Assembly: GCA_947165555.1 (NCBI GenBank)
Contig: CAMVAR010000032.1
Coordinates: 1-7,315 of the forward strand
DNA length: 7,315 nt
Origin: an uncultured Pseudomonadota bacterium
GTDB lineage: Bacteria > Pseudomonadota > Alphaproteobacteria > Rs-D84
Direction: 5' to 3'
The translations under genes and the position numbers were made by a program. Below, in pieces: positions 5,650 through 7,315 of the stretch. The notes under the pieces are model-generated. The model worked only from the letters and a program-made list of their open reading frames with translations. It was not told where the DNA came from and did not search any database. Numbering within the stretch: position 1 is the stretch's first letter; every line of letters begins with the position of its first letter.

Positions 5650-6360
5650 ATGTTGGGTGGGTTACGGGTTTGGTTTTATGGGCTTTCGAAAAAACTAACG
5701 AAAAGTTTTTTCCATGACAAAGGTAAAAACAATCGTATTGTTTTGGTGGGGCGGAACGGCCAAGAAAAAATCGCAAAACCCAAGGATTTAAGAAATATCA
5801 AAATTAAATTTACCGGGGATAATAATTTATTGAAAATTCATTTGCCGTGTGATTTGCGTTGTTCTTGTTTTGCTTTTCGGTGCAATAATTCGGTGATTGA
5901 AATTGGCGGTTATTCACATGTGACCTTTGATATTGATTGTATTGCCGATGAATCCGGGGTATTTGTTGGTGAACATTGCTATTGTGGTGGTGCAGAAATG
6001 GTGTGTTGCGGAAATAAAATTGAAATTGGGAATAATTGTATGTTTTCAAATGAAATTTTATTTCTGGATGACACTCATTCTATATTGAGTTATAAAAATA
6101 ACAGGGTGCTGAACAAGAATAAACCGGTGTTAAAAATCGGTAATCATGTTTGGATAGGAAAAAAAGTTACTTTGTTGAAAAATGCGTCTGTGCCGGACGA
6201 TTGTATCGTTGGTTATGGAAGTCTTGTGACTAAAAAAATCTTGGAAAAACATACAATTTTGGCCGGGTCGCCCGCGCGAATAGTGAAAACAGGAATTACG
6301 TGGCACAGTTTGAATCCACAAAGTTATACACCACAAAAAGCCAAAGGAATGCCAGTATGA
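5650..6360 (+). CDS. Left-handed beta-helix (hexapeptide repeat) acyltransferase, probable O-acetyltransferase
   Basis: A 236-residue protein (239 if GTG 5641 is used) of the WbbJ/xenobiotic-acetyltransferase-like group, expected to move an acetyl group from acetyl-CoA to a sugar hydroxyl or amine. From the ATG, residues about 80-210 form hexapeptide rungs ('EIGGYSHVTF', 'IEIGNNCMFS'). The likely catalytic His is H143 in 'DDTHSI', followed by the diagnostic 'IGNHVWIGKKVTLLK' (163-177), 'GYGSLVTK' (188-195) and 'LAGSPARIVK' (205-214). The first about 50 residues are basic and non-repetitive. No signal peptide is convincing. It has 11 cysteines, clustered at 67-78 (C67, C71, C73, C78), 110/112 and 119/120, which is unusual for the family. 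In this operon it most likely O-acetylates the glycan or a precursor. It overlaps the next gene by four bases (ATGA). Confidence 0.85.
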   Translation: MLGGLRVWFYGLSKKLTKSFFHDKGKNNRIVLVGRNGQEKIAKPKDLRNIKIKFTGDNNLLKIHLPCDLRCSCFAFRCNNSVIEIGGYSHVTFDIDCIADESGVFVGEHCYCGGAEMVCCGNKIEIGNNCMFSNEILFLDDTHSILSYKNNRVLNKNKPVLKIGNHVWIGKKVTLLKNASVPDDCIVGYGSLVTKKILEKHTILAGSPARIVKTGITWHSLNPQSYTPQKAKGMPV

Positions 6361-7315
6361 AAATTTGTATAGAATTGCATACAGATAATAACTATTGTTT
6401 GCCGACCATTGTTACGTTGGCATCGTTGTTTGAAAACAAGAACCCAGAATCGGACTATGAAGTGCGGGTTTTGGGAAACAGATTGACCGATGAAAACATT
6501 AAACTGTTGGAAAAACAGTTGCAAGGCCGGGGACGTGTCATTCCACATATTAGCAGTTTGTCAAAATTTGAAGGAACGCATCCACATGTAAGTTCTACTG
6601 ATTTGTTTAAGTTTGATTTGCCGGATGTTTTATCCGATTGGGACAAGGTTTTGTATATCGATACAGATATGATAATCCAAGGCGATTTATCACAATTATT
6701 TAATACGGATTTGGGGGATGCCTATATCGCCGCGGTCAAAGATATGGCGGGAATGTATGAAAACCATCATAATCGATTGGGGTTGAAAAATTATTTCAAT
6801 GCCGGGATGATGCTGATGAATCTAAAGAAAATGCGGGCGGAAAAAATCGGTGAAAAATTAACGGATTATAAGTTGCATAAAGATGCAGGGCATTTTATGA
6901 GTCAAGATGCCCTTAATGATACTTTCCACGAAAATGTTGTTTGGTTGTCGCCAAAGTATAATTGGATGGCACCCAACCAGACAAGTTTTTCGGCCCAAGA
7001 AATTGCAAGATTTTACGAGATTGATGAAAATGAAGTTAAAAATATGGATGATGCGGCGGTAATTGTGCATTTGACAAATAGAAAGAAACCGTGGGTTTAT
7101 AAAAATACTTGGGGACATAATTTGTGGAAGAAATATTATAAAAAATCGGTGTTGAAAAGGAAAAAATTGTGTTTGGCGGATGAAAAACCTTGGTTTGGTT
7201 GGAAACAGGACGACGGGTTTAATAAATGGTATTTCTTGGGGCTGCCTGTGTTGCGCGTTAAGGGGTCTCCCAATCATATAACGGTGGATTTATTTAATAT
7301 ACGGATATTAAAAAT
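6357..7315 (+). CDS. GT8-family glycosyltransferase (partial, runs off the right edge)
   Basis: The frame is open from ATG 6357 to the window end (319 codons, no stop). GT8 enzymes are retaining, metal-dependent GT-A transferases such as LgtC and the LPS-core WaaI/WaaJ, usually using UDP-glucose or UDP-galactose. Visible motifs: N-terminal 'NNYCLPTIVTLASL' (11-24), the metal-binding DxD in 'LYIDTDMIIQGDLSQLF' (99-115; D102/D104), 'YFNAGMMLMNLKKMR' (146-160), 'SQDALND' (182-188) and 'VHLTNRKKPW' (237-246; H238 equivalent to the third metal ligand). The catalytic domain is thus complete by about residue 265. The remainder is a basic segment and a tail with two hydrophobic blocks, 'WYFLGLPVLRVK' (291-302) and 'VDLFNIRILK' (310-319). 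The start is supported by AAAGGA at 6343-6348 and the ATGA overlap with the acetyltransferase gene. It may act on the glycan or on lipid A core. Confidence 0.9.
   Translation, partial: MKICIELHTDNNYCLPTIVTLASLFENKNPESDYEVRVLGNRLTDENIKLLEKQLQGRGRVIPHISSLSKFEGTHPHVSSTDLFKFDLPDVLSDWDKVLYIDTDMIIQGDLSQLFNTDLGDAYIAAVKDMAGMYENHHNRLGLKNYFNAGMMLMNLKKMRAEKIGEKLTDYKLHKDAGHFMSQDALNDTFHENVVWLSPKYNWMAPNQTSFSAQEIARFYEIDENEVKNMDDAAVIVHLTNRKKPWVYKNTWGHNLWKKYYKKSVLKRKKLCLADEKPWFGWKQDDGFNKWYFLGLPVLRVKGSPNHITVDLFNIRILK

Noticed and set aside
6858..7277. 139-codon minus-strand open frame opposite the GT8 gene
   Set aside because: It has no recognisable domain and lies wholly antisense to a gene with clear GT8 motifs; the other minus-strand open frames were dismissed for the same reason.
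1..7315. CRISPR arrays, tRNA genes, insertion sequences, toxin-antitoxin or phage-defence genes
   Set aside because: No regularly spaced repeats, cloverleaf-like segments, transposase motifs or defence domains were seen by eye; every gene falls in ribosomal or glycan-synthesis families.

Overview
The window looks like the chromosome of a low-to-moderate GC alphaproteobacterium, possibly a host-associated or gut lineage. The 5' edge carries the end of rpsR (S18) and a complete rplI (L9). The L9 has an alphaproteobacterial look: an 'IRQAGDTGQLYGSVSSRD' core and an acidic C-terminal extension beyond the usual ~150 residues. The standard genetic code fits, because TGA is used as a stop. Leucine is written mostly as TTG. 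The species cannot be named from the sequence.

Layout: 1-108 rpsR 3' end; 158-748 rplI; 775-805 a GC-rich hairpin that probably terminates the ribosomal operon; 824-852 a good sigma70-type promoter overlapped by a perfect 13-bp palindrome; then seven tightly packed plus-strand genes running off the right edge. In order these are a Stealth-family sugar-phosphate transferase (861-1910), a GT4 glycosyltransferase (1922-3178), a small HxGH nucleotidyltransferase (3178-3609), gmd (3621-4700), rmd (4711-5640), a left-handed beta-helix acetyltransferase (5650-6360) and a GT8 glycosyltransferase (6357 to beyond 7315). Gaps are 11 nt or less, or the genes overlap by 1-4 nt, and most Shine-Dalgarno sites are built from the preceding stop codon. 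This looks like one translationally coupled operon. There is no gene-free stretch over 300 bases.

How the genes work together: Gmd converts GDP-D-mannose to GDP-4-keto-6-deoxy-D-mannose and Rmd reduces it to GDP-D-rhamnose. The GT4 and GT8 enzymes would place sugars, the Stealth enzyme would make a sugar-phosphate (phosphodiester) linkage, the acetyltransferase would decorate the glycan, and the small nucleotidyltransferase would activate a further phosphorylated building block of unknown identity. The inferred product is a D-rhamnose-containing, possibly phosphodiester-linked and O-acetylated surface polysaccharide (capsule or O-antigen). Export and polymerisation genes and the GDP-mannose supply genes are not in the window.

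Each enzyme family is known. What may be new is the combination, along with several details: a promoter that implies a leaderless or re-assigned start for the Stealth gene, an Arg in place of the usual catalytic Lys in Rmd, an unassigned nucleotidyltransferase, a cysteine-rich acetyltransferase and a repeated C-terminal tail on the GT8 protein.
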